From assembly GCA_950022295.1 (NCBI GenBank), contig OX465596.1, positions 5,890,001 through 5,954,000 on the forward strand: a DNA stretch of 64,000 bases, read 5' to 3'. Each line of letters starts with the position of its first letter. The stretch's first letter is position 1. Shown here one piece after another: positions 12,581-23,954 of the stretch. The notes under the pieces are model-generated. The model was not told the DNA's origin and ran no database searches. It saw nothing but the letters and a program-made list of their open reading frames with translations. The position numbers were made by a program, and so were the translations under genes. Source of the stretch: Bromus sterilis (taxonomy: Eukaryota > Streptophyta > Magnoliopsida > Poales > Poaceae).

Positions 12581-12650
12581 GGAACCGAGAAGTTAAGCGT
12601 GCTGGGGCTCGAGTAGTGTGAGGATGTGTGACCCTTCGAGAAGTTTGACC
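12581..12650 (+). ncRNA. 5S-rRNA-like segment (fragment)
   Basis: The stretch contains agttaagcgtgct, then a 'gggctcgagtagt' block, then 'aggatgtgtgaccc'. These line up in order and spacing with the plant 5S rRNA internal control region: box A, intermediate element and box C. The 5' third and the 3' end of 5S are not recognisable, so this is not a functional 5S gene. It could come from 5S rRNA directly or through a Cassandra-type retrotransposon LTR, which carries 5S-derived sequence. Confidence 0.6.
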
Positions 12651-13195
12651 ATGAAGGTTAATTTGACTTGAGATTAAGCATAGTGATCCATGATTAAGCA
12701 TAATTATCTCTGATTAAGAAAAATATGGAAAAAAACATATTGAAAAAAAAATTGAAAAAAAATCAATTTTTTTAAACGGGGATACGCCTACGGTCAAGCC
12801 GTCGGCGTAGATATAAAAAAAATTCAAAATTTCAAAAAAAATTGTTTTTTTTTGAAAAAAAATCAAACGGGGATAAGCCTACGGCCTTGCCGTCGACGTA
12901 GCAATAAAAAAAATTATAATTTTATTTGAATTTTTTTAAAAAAATCAAATGGTGATAAGCCTACGGCCAGGCCGTCAGCGTAGGTGACCACCAGGCCAAA
13001 CGGCCGTTAGTCTCTGTGTGGACCCCACCTCGAATACGCCGACGGCCTGGCTATCGGCGTATATTTCTACGTCGACGGCAATGATACGCCGACGTTATCG
13101 AAGGCTAGCCCGAGGATAGTTTTCACCGACGGCCCTCGGCGTAGGCCTGCGCCGACGGTGGCCGGCCGTCGGCGTTAACAGCCTGTCCCGTAGTG

Positions 13196-13842
13196 GTGGG
13201 TGCTCCAGCGTCCAACTTGCCACAACCTGAGAAGCAGCGACCATCTAGGAAGGACCACGGCGATTGCTTCCGCTCAGCGTCCAACTCGCTAGAACTTGAG
13301 GATGAGGAAATCCAAAATTGTGACGAAGATGGCAACATATGACGGGACGGGGAAATCAGAGAAATGGGACGGAGAGATTCACTGGCGGCGCCAATGCAAG
13401 TATGAGGCATCCTCCTAGTTGTAATGGAGGAGTATGCGTCGATGGGAGCTGCTGAGGCGCATGGCAAAGTTTATAGGGGGGAAGTTCAGCGTGAACCTCT
13501 GTATGCTTTTGTTAATTCGTAGTGGGGAGGAAGAGAAAGGGCGGTCGTGGACATTGATTGAGATAGGAGCGGCTGGTCGGTTGGTCTGGATTCTGAGCAG
13601 TCGAGAAAAGCGACTGTTCGGGTGGAGAAGATCAACATAATTGGGCTGTTTGGAATGGGCCAGAAGATTGTATGGGTTTGCCGTTGTACATATATCTCTC
13701 ACAGACCGAACAGAGCGGGGGAAAACGAACGTGGGAACCGAAGAGAGAGAAAAGAAACAAAAATTAAATAAATGGAAAATTGCTGACGTGACAGTTTTTT
13801 GAGGTGGATAGGCTGCATGTTGAGAGAATTGGATGTAGTGGG
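13196..13842. other. Intergenic strip between CACTA and Copia elements
   Basis: A 'gcagcgacca.ctaggaag' block at about 13233 echoes the sequence just left of the CACTA element (about 9659), so the two flanks share a short duplicated motif. ORFs on either strand here show no recognisable domain and run into the neighbouring LTR. No gene is called. Confidence 0.5.
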
Positions 13843-14045
13843 TGTTAGACAATTTAGATATTGTATAGGAGATAAGTTTGTTTATCAAACGTGTTGTACT
13901 TATCCCTTTATCTCCTCCGTTATCTTCTGCAACTGAGCGCATCCTAGCGATAGCTCGACTCATGAAATCTCTCAAGGTCTGTTGCACCTCTATATAAACA
14001 CGCAGGCGGCCTGAGTTCAAAGGCACGCTTCCAATCTAGTTTACA
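13843..14045 (+). repeat. Copia 5' LTR
   Basis: Begins tgttagac and ends ca just before the primer-binding site. A TATA box (tatataaa, 13991-13998) lies in the expected place for LTR-driven transcription. It carries a ~39-bp stretch missing from the 3' LTR. Confidence 0.92.
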
Positions 14046-14098
14046 TGGTAGTCAGAGCCACTTCCTCAAACCTATCTAGCTAGATCTCGAGAGGAACC

Positions 14099-15340
14099 AT
14101 GATCGGCACAACAACCAACACCGCATGCGCCCTCACCACCCAGTTTTCCCCCTCCTCCTCCACCACCATCGCCACCCAATCCAGCGCCAGTGCCTTCACC
14201 CTTGGTCCTCCACCCTCAGAGAATCTCACGAGGAGAAATTTTCTCCTCTGGAAGGCGATCGTGCATCCCCAGATCAAGGGAACACGGTTGGAGCACTTCC
14301 TCGATGCCGCGACTCCAGCGTCGTCGGCCATGCTCACCAGCACCAACTCGGACGGGAAGGAAGAAATCCACCCCAACTTCTCCCGTACCCTATGGAACGC
14401 CCAACAACAACATGTTCTTGCCTTCCTCACGAGTTCTTTTTCTAGGGAAATTCTTGCACAGGTGGCCACGCTGCAGACTCCCGCCACCGTTTGGTCTGCG
14501 ATTCATGCCCGGTTCGCAGCCCAGATGCAGGCCCAGGCGGTAAACACAAGAATCGCCCTCATCAACTTGAAGAAGGGCGCCTCCACCATGGCGGACTACC
14601 TCGCCAAGATCAAGACCATCGCCGATGAGATCGCCATGGCCGGGACTCCTCTCTCTGATCAGGAGATTGTCTCGTACGTGGTGACTGGGCTAGACATCGA
14701 GTACATCTCGGTGGTGTCTGCCCTCACCGCGCAGACTGAATCTGTCTCCCCAGCCAAGCTATTCAGCCAGGTCATCTCCTTTGAGGCTCGTCTATAGCTG
14801 CTTCACGGCCACGACTCCAACATGCGAAAGTCCTCTGTCAATGCTATCTCTCGTGGCCGCGGTGGCGGGAACCGTGGCCGCGGGGGACCTCCCGGTGGCC
14901 GTGGTGGCAACCGCAGTGGCAACAATGGCGGCGGCGGGCACGGGCGCGGAAACACCAACAACACTCCAAGAATCCGCTTCCTGCTCTGCCGCAAGCCAGG
15001 CCACGAGGTCATTGACTGTTGGCACAGGTTTGAAGAAAACTTTACCCCTGATGAACGCCATGCAGTTGCTGCCACTCGCGAACAAGGTGGAGGAGACAAC
15101 TCGACTGTATGGTGTGCTGATTCGGGTGCCACGGATCACGTGACAAGTGAATTGGAAAAGCTTGCTCTACGCGAGAAGTGCTACGGTGGTGATCAATTGC
15201 ACACCGCAGGAATTGGTGCAGGTATGGACATATCTCACATTGGTCAAGTCTTGATTAAATCACCTCACCATGATCTTGTTCTAAAAGATGTTTTGCATGT
15301 TCCTAATGCAAACAAAAACTTGCATCTATCTCTCGTTTAA
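14099..15340 (+). pseudogene. Copia gag and protease region, broken
   Basis: The gag core starts at the Met at 14099 and runs as a UBN2-type gag domain, then a Gly/Arg-rich nucleic-acid-binding stretch (14840-14960). The zinc knuckle (near 14980-15020) lacks its first Cys. A protease motif (Asp-Ser-Gly-Ala, near 15118-15130) is followed by the gag-pre-integrase area. An in-frame TAG at 14795-14797 cuts gag, and the frame changes near 15320, so the polyprotein cannot be read through. Confidence 0.88.
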
Positions 15341-16970
15341 CTGTTGATAATGATGTATTCTTTGAAACTCATCCCACATACTTTCTTATCAAGGATCGGG
15401 CAACGAAGAGAGTAGATGCATTGGTGGCCTCTATCCCATTGTCTCTGAAGCCTTTAGTCACAAGAATCTTCGCCAAGCCTACTCAGTCACCAAGCCTTCC
15501 TTGGAGAGATGGCACCAACGCCTTGATCATCCCTCGTCAGTCATAGTCAGTCAAATAGTCAATAAAGGCAATTTGCGAAATTCAGTTAGTTCAAATAAAG
15601 AGTCTGTATGTGACGCCTGCCAACGTGCTAAAAGTCACCAACTCCCCTATCCTCGATCGAGTAGTGAGTCTCATTCCCCTCTTAAACTTATTTTCAGTGA
15701 TGTTTGGGGTCCTGCAAAAGATTCCTTTGGTAGAAAGAACTATTATGTTAGCTTCATTGATGATTTCAGCAAGTTTACTTGGATTTATTTGCTCAAACAC
15801 CGATCTGAAGTTTTTGGCATTTTTCTTGAGTTTCAAAAACTTGTTGAACGTCACTTTGATCGAAAAATTCTCACCGTCCAAAGCGACTTGGGTGGAGAAT
15901 ATGAGAAGCTTAATTCCTTATTCTGTGGTATAGGCATTGTCCATCATGTTTCATGCCCACATGCTCATCAACAGAACGGGTTTGCCGAGCGCAAACACCA
16001 TCACATTGTTGAAGTTGGTCTCCCACTTCTCGCCCATGCATCCATGCCTTTCAAATTTTGGGATGAGGCATTTATCACAACCACATACTTGATAAATCGT
16101 CTCCCTAGCAAGGTGATTGACAAAACCACTCCCTTAGAGTGCTTTTTTCATCAATCTCCAGATTACATCTCCCTAAAAGAATTTGGTTGTGCGTGCTACC
16201 CAAACCTTCGACCCTACAATCTCCACAAACTTGAATTTCGATCTACTCAATGCGTTTTCATAGGGTATAATAATCTGCACAAAGGCTAAAAATGCCTAGA
16301 TATCTCCACCGGGCGCATCTATATTTCTAGGGATGTAGTCTTTGATGAAACTTTGTTCCCCTTTTCCAAACTACATCCCAATGCAGGAGCCCTCCTCCGA
16401 GAGGAAATTTTGTTGCTACCACCTCACTCGCCAAATTCTGATCATGGGGGAGATATTAGTCAGGCTGATCATGGAAATTTGTCCAAAGAAATCAATGATT
16501 CTGATAGTATTTGTGCATAAACAGGGTATGATTTTATGCAGGAAGAACAAGACAAAACGGGCACTGAAATGAATGTTGATCCGATCGGTAGCAGCAGCGG
16601 CGCGCCATCCCAGGAGGATCTCTCCCTCGTCAGGTGTACAGACCCTGCGCAGCCTGGTGGCAACTCCTCTGCGGCGCCAGGCGGCCTCGGAACTGAGCCA
16701 GGACCGTCTGTGGCCAACTCCTGTGCGGCGCAAGGAGCCCACTGCATGTGGTGGCGACCGCGAGCCCACGGACGATAGCGGGATGATCGCTGTTGATCCA
16801 GTCACTATCGAGTGGGTCGATGTCAATCCTGTCACTGTCGAGCGGTCATTTGACCAGGCGCCAAACTATGCAGTGACAGACGGAGTAATCCCGAAAGGGA
16901 TCTCTCTCGGATCTGGTGACGCGCCAGCCGGCACAGGGGGCACACGGAATCTTCTGCGCCGCCGCCAAAT
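15341..16970 (+). pseudogene. Copia integrase region, broken
   Basis: A His-His-Cys-Cys zinc region precedes the rve core with its Asp, Asp and Glu residues: in FSDVWGP, in QSDLGGEY, and in QQNGFAERKHH. The C-terminal GKGY-type block follows. In-frame stops lie at 16287-16289, 16518-16520 and 16776-16778. The frame is the same as that of the reverse transcriptase downstream. Confidence 0.88.
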
Positions 16971-18306
16971 GTGTCTGTCTCCACTGCCTCAGCCACTACT
17001 TCAACAACTATTCCAGTACGGTCTACAAGATCGATTTCTAGTATTTTCAAACCCAAAGAGTATAAAGATGGGACAATATGGTATGAAAAGAGTAAGCATG
17101 CCTTCCTTACCAGCACTGGTGAACCCGTTAATTTGCATGATGCACTTGCTCATAAAAGTTGGAAGGAAGCAATGGATGTTGAATATGAGGCTCTTATGAA
17201 AAATAAAACTTGGCACTTGGTTACACCGGAGAAAGGCAAAAATATGATTGATTGCAAATGGGTGTATAAAATTAAAAGAAAATCTGATGGAAGCATAGAT
17301 AGATACAAAGCTAGACTAGTTGCAAAGGTTTTTAAACAAAGGTTTGGCATTGATTATGAGGATAACTTTAGCCCTGTTGTTAAGGCAACCACTATCAGAC
17401 TTGTTCTATCTATTGTTGTTTCTAGAGGATGGAGTTTACGTCAGCTAGATGTTCAGAACGCGTTTCTTCATGGTGTTCTTGAGGAAGAAGTGTTCATGCG
17501 GCAACCACCAGGGTATGAAAATAAGAGCACACCACACTATGTTTGTAAGTTGGATAAAGCATTGTATGGATTGAAACAGGCACCAAGAGCATGGTACTCC
17601 AAGCTATTCACTCAACTCCAACAGCTCGGCTTTATTCCATCCAAGGCAGATACATCATTGTTCTTTTACAATAAGGGTAACACTACTGTATTTGTTCTTG
17701 TTTATGTTGATGATATAATCGTTGCCAGCTCCAGTTTAGATGCCACTTATTGCTTACTTCGAGATCTCGCTGCTGAATTTTCTCTTAAATATTTGGAAGA
17801 TCTTCACTACTTTCTCGGTATAGAAGTCAAGCAAATAAAGAATGTCATTCCTTTGAAACAAGAAAAATATGCTATTGATATTCTCAGAAGGGTAGGGCTT
17901 GAAAATTGCAAACCTGTAAGTACACCACTCTCAGTTTCAGAAAAACTCACTCTTGAGGGAGGAGAACTACTATGTACTGAAGATGCAACTAATTACCGAA
18001 GTATTATTGGTGCACTACAGTATTTGACTTTGACTCGTCCTGGCATTGCTTACTCTGTTAATAAAGTTTGCCAATATTTACATGCTCCTAGTACCCTTCA
18101 TTGGACAACCGTAAAAAGAATTCTGAGATATTTGAGATTCACAATGGGACTTGGAATTCAGATTACTAAGTCACCATCTACTCTTGTTAGGGCCTACTCC
18201 GATGCAGATTGAGCAGGGTGTGCTGATGAAAGAAGGTCCACAGGTGGATTTGCTGTATTCCTCGGGTCAAATCTTGTATCATGGAATGCAAGAAAACAGG
18301 CCACTG
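16971..18306 (+). pseudogene. Copia reverse transcriptase and start of RNase H
   Basis: RVT_2 domain with the YVDD active site at 17702-17713 and typical blocks around WVYKIK, LYGLKQAPRAW and YFLGIEV. The RT part is open over 413 codons, to a TGA at 18210-18212 that breaks the entry into RNase H. The RNase H region is then split at 18306 by the solo LTR. Confidence 0.92.
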
Positions 18307-20446
18307 TGTTGGAAATATGCCCTAGAGGCAATAATAAAATGTTATTATATATATATTTCCACGTTCGTAATTAATGTTTATATTTCTGTGCTATAATTGC
18401 AATGACCCTGACTGTGAGATTCAGAAGAAAACTCATTTGCATGTGTGGAAATGTAAACACCAAGAGTTCCTGGTTTAGCCTCTAAGACCAGCTCATGTGC
18501 TAACTGATGATTACGTTTTCTTAATCATGGACATTGTTCTTGTAACAAGGATGTCAGTAGCAATGGGAACATATTGTTAGCAGAACAATGATGTTGAACC
18601 GACCCCAGTATTGAATGATATACTTAGAGATCACATCGTAACTATGTTATAAGTCATATCATGAAATGTTATCATATACGTAATTCCTTAGACCATGAGA
18701 GTATCGAGTTGCTTCACACAGGAAGACATGCTTTGGTTCTTAGATGAATCCTCCCGTAAATGGGAAGTAGTAAAATAAGTTCTGGGTATGTCAGATGGTG
18801 TGGCTAGTGACTGTGATAGTTCAAGAATGGGATTTGCTCCTTCACGATGAAGAAGATATTCACTTCGGGCCCACTCGGTATGACGGTATCCATTATAGTC
18901 TGGCCAGACGCATTGTGATTCAGTCACGGGGATACCAGAATACGATAACGAGAAAAGGGACAAACGAGCAAAGAGGATAACGAGTGGCTTGTGTTCAAAA
19001 GTTGTTACACATGGGTGCCAAACTTCTCTCCTCTAACTTTGTCAAATATCGCGAAGCAAAGGGAATGGTACATGACTAAACATAATGGTTCACTCGAAGT
19101 TTCTTCGTGTATGTGCGGGAGTCAACATGGGTGTCCATGGCTCCGCTGTTGATTATTGGCTATTGACAAAAGGCTGTTGACCTATGTCCGGAAGATGTTC
19201 TGAGTCATGTCCGCATTATACCGAACCTATTGGGTCACACACTTAACGAGCAGTAGTCTGTTAGAATACTAGTATGGTAGAAGGTTTAGTGGAAGCAAAG
19301 CAGAATAGTTCATACGGGTACCGGAAGTAGTTCCGGAGATTTATGGAATTGTTCATAAGGGCACCAGAAGTAGTTCTGGGTATTTAAGGTTATGTCCGGA
19401 TCACTCTGGAGTAGTCCCAGGTGGTTCCGGAACATATGAGAATGGTACTAGGGAAGTCCTGGATCAACCGGAATAGTTTCCGGATAATCGCTGGGCGTCC
19501 AAACAACCTTCGCGGTCATCGGGTGGCTTAAACTGTAACTCGGATGGTCTTGGAAACTATCCGGATGGCTCCGGAACGTCCGATAACGGTCTCGGAAGGT
19601 CCTGGAAGTGCTCCAGAAGTGTCCAGAATGTCCCGAAACGGTCCCGGTATGTCCCGAAAGGTCCTGGAAGCTTCTAGAAGGTCATGGAAGGTTCCGGAAG
19701 GTTCCGGGCAGTACCACCCACTCCCCTGCGCCCCTAGCCTTGGGGGGCAAGCCACCTAGGCTGCCCTGGACGGCCAAGGGGTGGGGGCGCACCAAGGGGA
19801 AGGAATCCCCCTCCAGGTGGGAATACCAAAACCCATTATGGCAGGTTTCCGGTGGGAAGGTGTGGGAAGGTTTGGAAGGCTTGGGAGTCCAAGTTGGACT
19901 CCCAATCCTCCTTGGGTTGCGCCCTAGACCTCCTGACCACCTATATAAGGTGAGCCAGGGGGAGGGGGAGAAACACACAATCAATCCCCAAGGCCTATGC
20001 GCCACCCTCCCTCCTCTAAACCCCGTTGCTCCACAATTAGACCCCGGTTTAGACGCTGTTCTAGATCGGAATCCGTTAGGGTTTTCTCCCTCTAGTTTTC
20101 TCGGTGGCGTTCATCTCTGGACGGCGGAGCGCTGCTGGATTGCTGCTACGGGATGTGTGGATACTAATGGAGGAGTCGTACCTTCGACCCTTCTTCGAGG
20201 AGCTTGTTCATGGGACTTGTCCGTGGGACTAGATCACGGGACTTGTTCATGGGATTGATCGAGGGACTGTTCGTGGGAGAACTTGCGAGATCTACTTCCA
20301 CTACGTCCACGAGCTTCACCAACTCTACTTCCGCTGCAACTGTTGGTGAGCAAAGACCTAAACCTTGTATGCAATCTATCTTGGATGATCTTGGGTGCTT
20401 GTTACGTAGGCACGAATTTTTTTGTTTTCTACTACGTTTCCCAACA
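18307..20446 (+). mobile_element. Solo LTR (Angela/BARE-like) nested in the Copia element
   Basis: The sequence starts TGTTGGAAATATGCCC and ends TTTCCCAACA, with a perfect 5-bp target duplication cactg at 18302-18306 and 20447-20451. There is no internal coding region, so this is a 2140-bp solo LTR left by LTR-LTR recombination. The start matches the Angela/WIS/BARE LTR type as I remember it. A TATA box (ctatataagg, near 19942) and many tccgg-type palindromes (19320-19700) sit upstream of a 17-22 bp 'gggactt..tcatg' repeat (20195-20280). Confidence 0.9.
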
Positions 20447-20451
20447 CACTG

Positions 20452-20799
20452 TCTCAAGGTCAAGTATAGAGGCAGAATATAAATCAATGGCAAATGCTAC
20501 TGCAGAAGTCATGTGGATACAAACTTTGCTCTTTGAACTCGGGATCAAAACTCCTAAGGCCGCAAAGCTATGGTGTGATAATATTGGTGCAACCTATCTT
20601 TCGGCTAATCCTATCTTCCATGCACGAACAAAACATATAGAGGTTGATTATCACTTTGTTCGTGAAAGAGTAGCCAACAAATTACTTGAGATTGACTTTT
20701 TTTCCTACAGGAGATCAACTTGCAGATGGGTTTACAAAACCTCTTACTCTACGGAGACTTGATGAGTTCAAGAACAATCTCAACCTTGGCAAAACTTAG
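20452..20799 (+). pseudogene. Copia RNase H, 3' half
   Basis: This continues the RNase H domain across the solo-LTR insertion (EAEYKSMANATAE, then TKHIEVDYHFVRE). A frameshift lies at a seven-T run (20697-20703); beyond it the natural C-terminus is in another frame and ends at a TAG, 20797-20799. Confidence 0.88.
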
Positions 20800-20820
20800 T
20801 AAGTTTAGATTGAGGGAGGA

Positions 20821-21000
20821 TGTTAGACAGTTTACATATTGTATAGGAGATAAGTTTTTTTATCAAACGTGTTGTACTTATCTTGAGTTGTACTTATCCC
20901 TTTATCTCCTCGACTCCTGTAATCTCTCTAGGTCTGTTGCGCCTCTATATAAACACGCAGGCGGTCTGAGGTCAAAGGCACGCTTCCAATATAGTTTATA
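20821..21000 (+). repeat. Copia 3' LTR
   Basis: Begins tgttagac and ends tata where the 5' LTR ends ttaca, so the terminal CA is mutated to TA. It lacks about 39 bp present in the 5' LTR and carries a local duplication of ttgtacttatc. TATA box at 20946-20953. Confidence 0.92.
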
Positions 21001-21995
21001 GTGGGGAGCAACTTCTTAATAATGTTAGATGTTAGATGAGGAGCCCTTCCCTATCCTTCCTAGGAACTTTGGGGGTATGCACATCATCACTTGATTATTA
21101 TGGAGTGTTTTCAAATTGAAAAACAAACTAGAGTTATGTCACCGGTCACAGTTATACGTACTTAAATACTCTATGGTATGGTATGGGTGAAGACAACCCC
21201 GAATTCCAACTCTCTTGACCAATAAACTATAAGTTGCTTCCTAAATCCTTTTGTGTTGGAGTCAAGATTATTTTGCTATAATATAGAATCACATCACATG
21301 CAGATCATTAGTGTCCCCGTCTGTCACAAGTATACAGTCCTTGACTCACATGATTCATGGAAATTCTTTCTAGAAAAAAAGAAAGTTTATGGAAATGCAT
21401 CTAACTATAATGTCATATTTTAAGAGAAAGAAAATTATATAACGATGTGGGTACTACAACCAATATGCAGGAAGCTGGTCGCAGTCAGCTGAAAAGATAT
21501 AATAACAAAGACATCATGGTAGTCTGATTCATGATTGTAGGAAGATGATGACGATGTGAGTGTTGATACAAGGAGAAAGAAGTTAAGCGTTTAGTCCGTC
21601 AAACATAAATGACAACACATATTTAAAGTCTACCATGTACGAGGCGGAGCTTAGCATATACGTAATTGTATTGATCGATAGCCAAATGCTTTTAACTGTA
21701 TCCAATGACACTAGTAAATTTAGAAGAGTAGGCGCCTACAAAAGATTTGTGACATACAATAGGGTAAGACTGTAGTATACTGTACCACCACCTTCCTTTT
21801 GATATAAATTATAGATAAAGGTTAAACGATAATGGAATGTAACATAGTCTTAGGGTGTACGTATATGTCTGCTTGACAAGTTAATACTCCTTTCACTCGG
21901 GATTATATGTTGCTGGAACGGATTGTATCTATTCTCTCTTGTATGTCACTCGGGTTTAGACTATAAACTAATTCCGAATAGAAAGATTATATAGA
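21001..21995. other. Intergenic, 3' side of F-box gene A
   Basis: AT-rich, with no coding signal. The last part (from about 21780) belongs to the segmental duplication, since it matches 23850-23950. Confidence 0.6.
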
Positions 21996-23168
21996 CTATA
22001 AGCATGGAGGGTAAAGCCACAAGGGAGAATAGTTACAATCCGTCAAGTAATATCCTGTACTTTCCACACCATTACCGACACATTCGTCTTTCATGCAATA
22101 CATGTGTCTGTGTCGGTCGCCTATTGTTACGGAGTACACTGTATCATCGGACAACTTATAATTTAGCAATGTAGTTTGTCTAGAGTAGTGGATATGGTTT
22201 CTCTTCAAACCATGATGTCCATCTACCGCTACATGCACCGCCTTAGAAGAATTTAGCCCGAAGAACAAGGCATTGTCGCCAAAATTCATCACTTCTGCCC
22301 ATTTGTACATGTAACCCTCATCGTTATCGGTGTCGACAAGTGTGAAGATCTTGAAGAAGTATTCATGGTTGGGCAACCACCGGTGATATACCGCCATAGA
22401 TGGCTTACCGTGTAACTCAATGAGGTAGCCACTGCACGTCTCGGCACCATGGCGTCTTTCGACGGCCAGCGGGTGTTTGGACGTGATGATTGGCGTGCCG
22501 TCTTTCTTCCTGTCGATTTTAAACTTGATCAGCTCCTCGCAAGGACAAATAACACCATAGAGCTCGCCGTTGCAAAATGCAATGTCCATGATCGTCTTTC
22601 CTTCGAGACGTTCTTCGGTCCACCTGCTCTCATGGCCGCCAACTTTGCACACCTCAATGTAGGACGGATGATTATCGATGGCGGCAAGGATGCAACTACT
22701 GGAGGTGGGGTCTTCGGAGAAGATGATTTTGCGGAAGCTATTTGGCGCGATGAAAGCTCCATTAGATGGGGGAACTAGGGATACCACCACCTGGGCACCG
22801 GAGAAGAGGTTCACGATCACGAGCGTGGACGCGTCTACCGCAGCAACCCAACCGCCATCGTGTGAGCCGACGAACAACTTGCCTTCCACCTTGTCCGGGA
22901 CGCGCACGGCCCAACAGTCGTCGGGGCCGCACAGGTGCTTCGTCTTGTTTAAATATCGGCAGGCACTCGGGGACACGAGCAGCAGCGGAACGGGTGGCGG
23001 CGCCGGAAGCCGTGACACGGTGGCGCGCCACGCCTTGCAGACTGCGCCGAGGCGCACGCGATCGCGCGGGGAGGCGAGCCTGAGACGGACCATGCCGAGG
23101 AGGTCGTCGGGGAGGTCGGACCACTGCTCCTGTAGTGGCGATTCGCTGGTGCCGGCGGTCGTCGACAT
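21996..23168 (-). CDS. F-box protein with DUF295-like C-terminus, copy A
   Basis: Intronless, 390 residues. The N-terminal F-box is at residues 17-55 (WSDLPDDLLGMVRLRLAS, then VCKAWRA), which should bind SKP1 in an SCF ubiquitin ligase. The rest resembles the KIB/DUF295 beta-propeller region of grass F-box proteins: blocks GGWVAAVD, VNLFSG, FCNGELYGV, and a tail ending YPPCL. The substrate is unknown. The start MSTTAGT is favoured because 'gccaccATGt' is shared with copy B, while a 4-nt difference just upstream destroys any common reading frame further 5'. It forms a tandem pair with 23955-25118. Confidence 0.88.
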   Translation of the reverse strand: MSTTAGTSESPLQEQWSDLPDDLLGMVRLRLASPRDRVRLGAVCKAWRATVSRLPAPPPVPLLLVSPSACRYLNKTKHLCGPDDCWAVRVPDKVEGKLFVGSHDGGWVAAVDASTLVIVNLFSGAQVVVSLVPPSNGAFIAPNSFRKIIFSEDPTSSSCILAAIDNHPSYIEVCKVGGHESRWTEERLEGKTIMDIAFCNGELYGVICPCEELIKFKIDRKKDGTPIITSKHPLAVERRHGAETCSGYLIELHGKPSMAVYHRWLPNHEYFFKIFTLVDTDNDEGYMYKWAEVMNFGDNALFFGLNSSKAVHVAVDGHHGLKRNHIHYSRQTTLLNYKLSDDTVYSVTIGDRHRHMYCMKDECVGNGVESTGYYLTDCNYSPLWLYPPCL

Positions 23169-23954
23169 GGTGGCGTTCGTGTCTCTCGATCGGTTACAAG
23201 TAGTGGCACGTAAAATAACCAGCAGAGGTCCTAGTAGAATCGAAAGCCTGCAGGTTAGGTCGCTCGTTGGCTTCTTAGTTATAGCGATTTAAGTCACCTG
23301 GTAAGTTGGTCTCCGTTTCGGGGTCGATTTTCTCCATGTACTCTCAACACCAGCTCAACAGAGTCCGAGACCTCAAGTGTTCCTCATGTCGTTACCTACC
23401 ATCTAGACATCTAGTACAATACGGAGTATATCTTTACGACTCAGCTTCGACCTCAAGTTCTTCATGTTGTAAAATGCATGACCTGAGCCAACACAGATTG
23501 TGGCTCTTTTGAACGTACTATTTTTTTCTTTGCGGAATTTTTTTCTTTTCTTTTGAACGTACTATTGGTCAAATGCATAGCAAGAACGAGAGTACTTGCA
23601 AGTCGCAACGCCTTTTCACATTGATCAATCACATATAGTCATACACTGCTGGTCTGCTCTTCAATAAAAGCATCCGCAGAGAAAGAGTTGAAGTGATTTT
23701 TCGCCATTACATGGAAATGGTGTAAGTCTCACCGAAAATCGATGCAAGTCTCTGGTACATAATCTGAGATGCAACTGCTTCTACCACGCAATAGCAAAAT
23801 AAATTTTCAAGACAGTCAAACTATCAATAGATTGTTACGTGCAAGTTTTATATCAACTCCCTTTTTTATATTAGTTACACATAAAGATTAAACAAAAATG
23901 GAATGGAATATAGTCTTAGGATGTATATGTCTACATGACTAACTAATATGTCGG
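23169..23954. other. Spacer between the F-box genes
   Basis: It holds the 5' flank of gene A (to about 23860), which aligns with the 5' flank of gene B (25119-25700), and then the 3' flank of gene B, which aligns with 21780-21995. The duplication junction is therefore near 23850-23860. Confidence 0.7.

Larger units (their letters stand above)
9688..13195. mobile_element. Non-autonomous CACTA (DTC) transposon, complete
   Basis: Termini are CACTACGGGA on the left and its inverse TCCCGTAGTG on the right, with the 3-bp target duplication gtg at 9685-9687 and 13196-13198. Both ends are packed with subterminal repeats of the type 'acgccgacggcc' / 'ggccgtcggcgta' in both orientations, probable transposase binding sites by family knowledge. 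Length is 3508 bp. No transposase ORF is present, so it would need a partner element. The interior has four ~0.6 kb direct repeats and a 5S-rRNA-like stretch. Confidence 0.92.
13843..21000 (+). mobile_element. Copia (RLC) LTR retrotransposon, decayed and nested
   Basis: A complete element with 5-bp target duplication gtggg at 13838-13842 and 21001-21005. The order gag, protease, integrase, reverse transcriptase, RNase H is the Copia order. The primer-binding site (14046-14059, tggtagtcagagcc) resembles the usual initiator-Met tRNA site. The purine tract is at 20811-20820. The LTRs are short (203 and 180 bp). The reading frame is broken by several stops, frameshifts and a solo-LTR insertion, so it is non-autonomous today. 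Confidence 0.95.

Noticed and set aside
12581..12650. Functional 5S rRNA gene
   Set aside because: Only the internal control region is recognisable; the 5' third and the 3' end are missing and the site is inside a transposon.
13415..14026. 203-codon minus-strand ORF next to the Copia element
   Set aside because: Spans the 5' LTR border, so it cannot be an ancestral gene, and shows no domain.
16469..17199. Extra ORFs in the Copia integrase-RT spacer
   Set aside because: They overlap the degraded polyprotein spacer in other frames and have no domain.
19608..20258. 216-codon ORF between the Copia RT and RNase H parts
   Set aside because: Lies wholly within the solo LTR; LTRs of this type are non-coding and the translation is low complexity.
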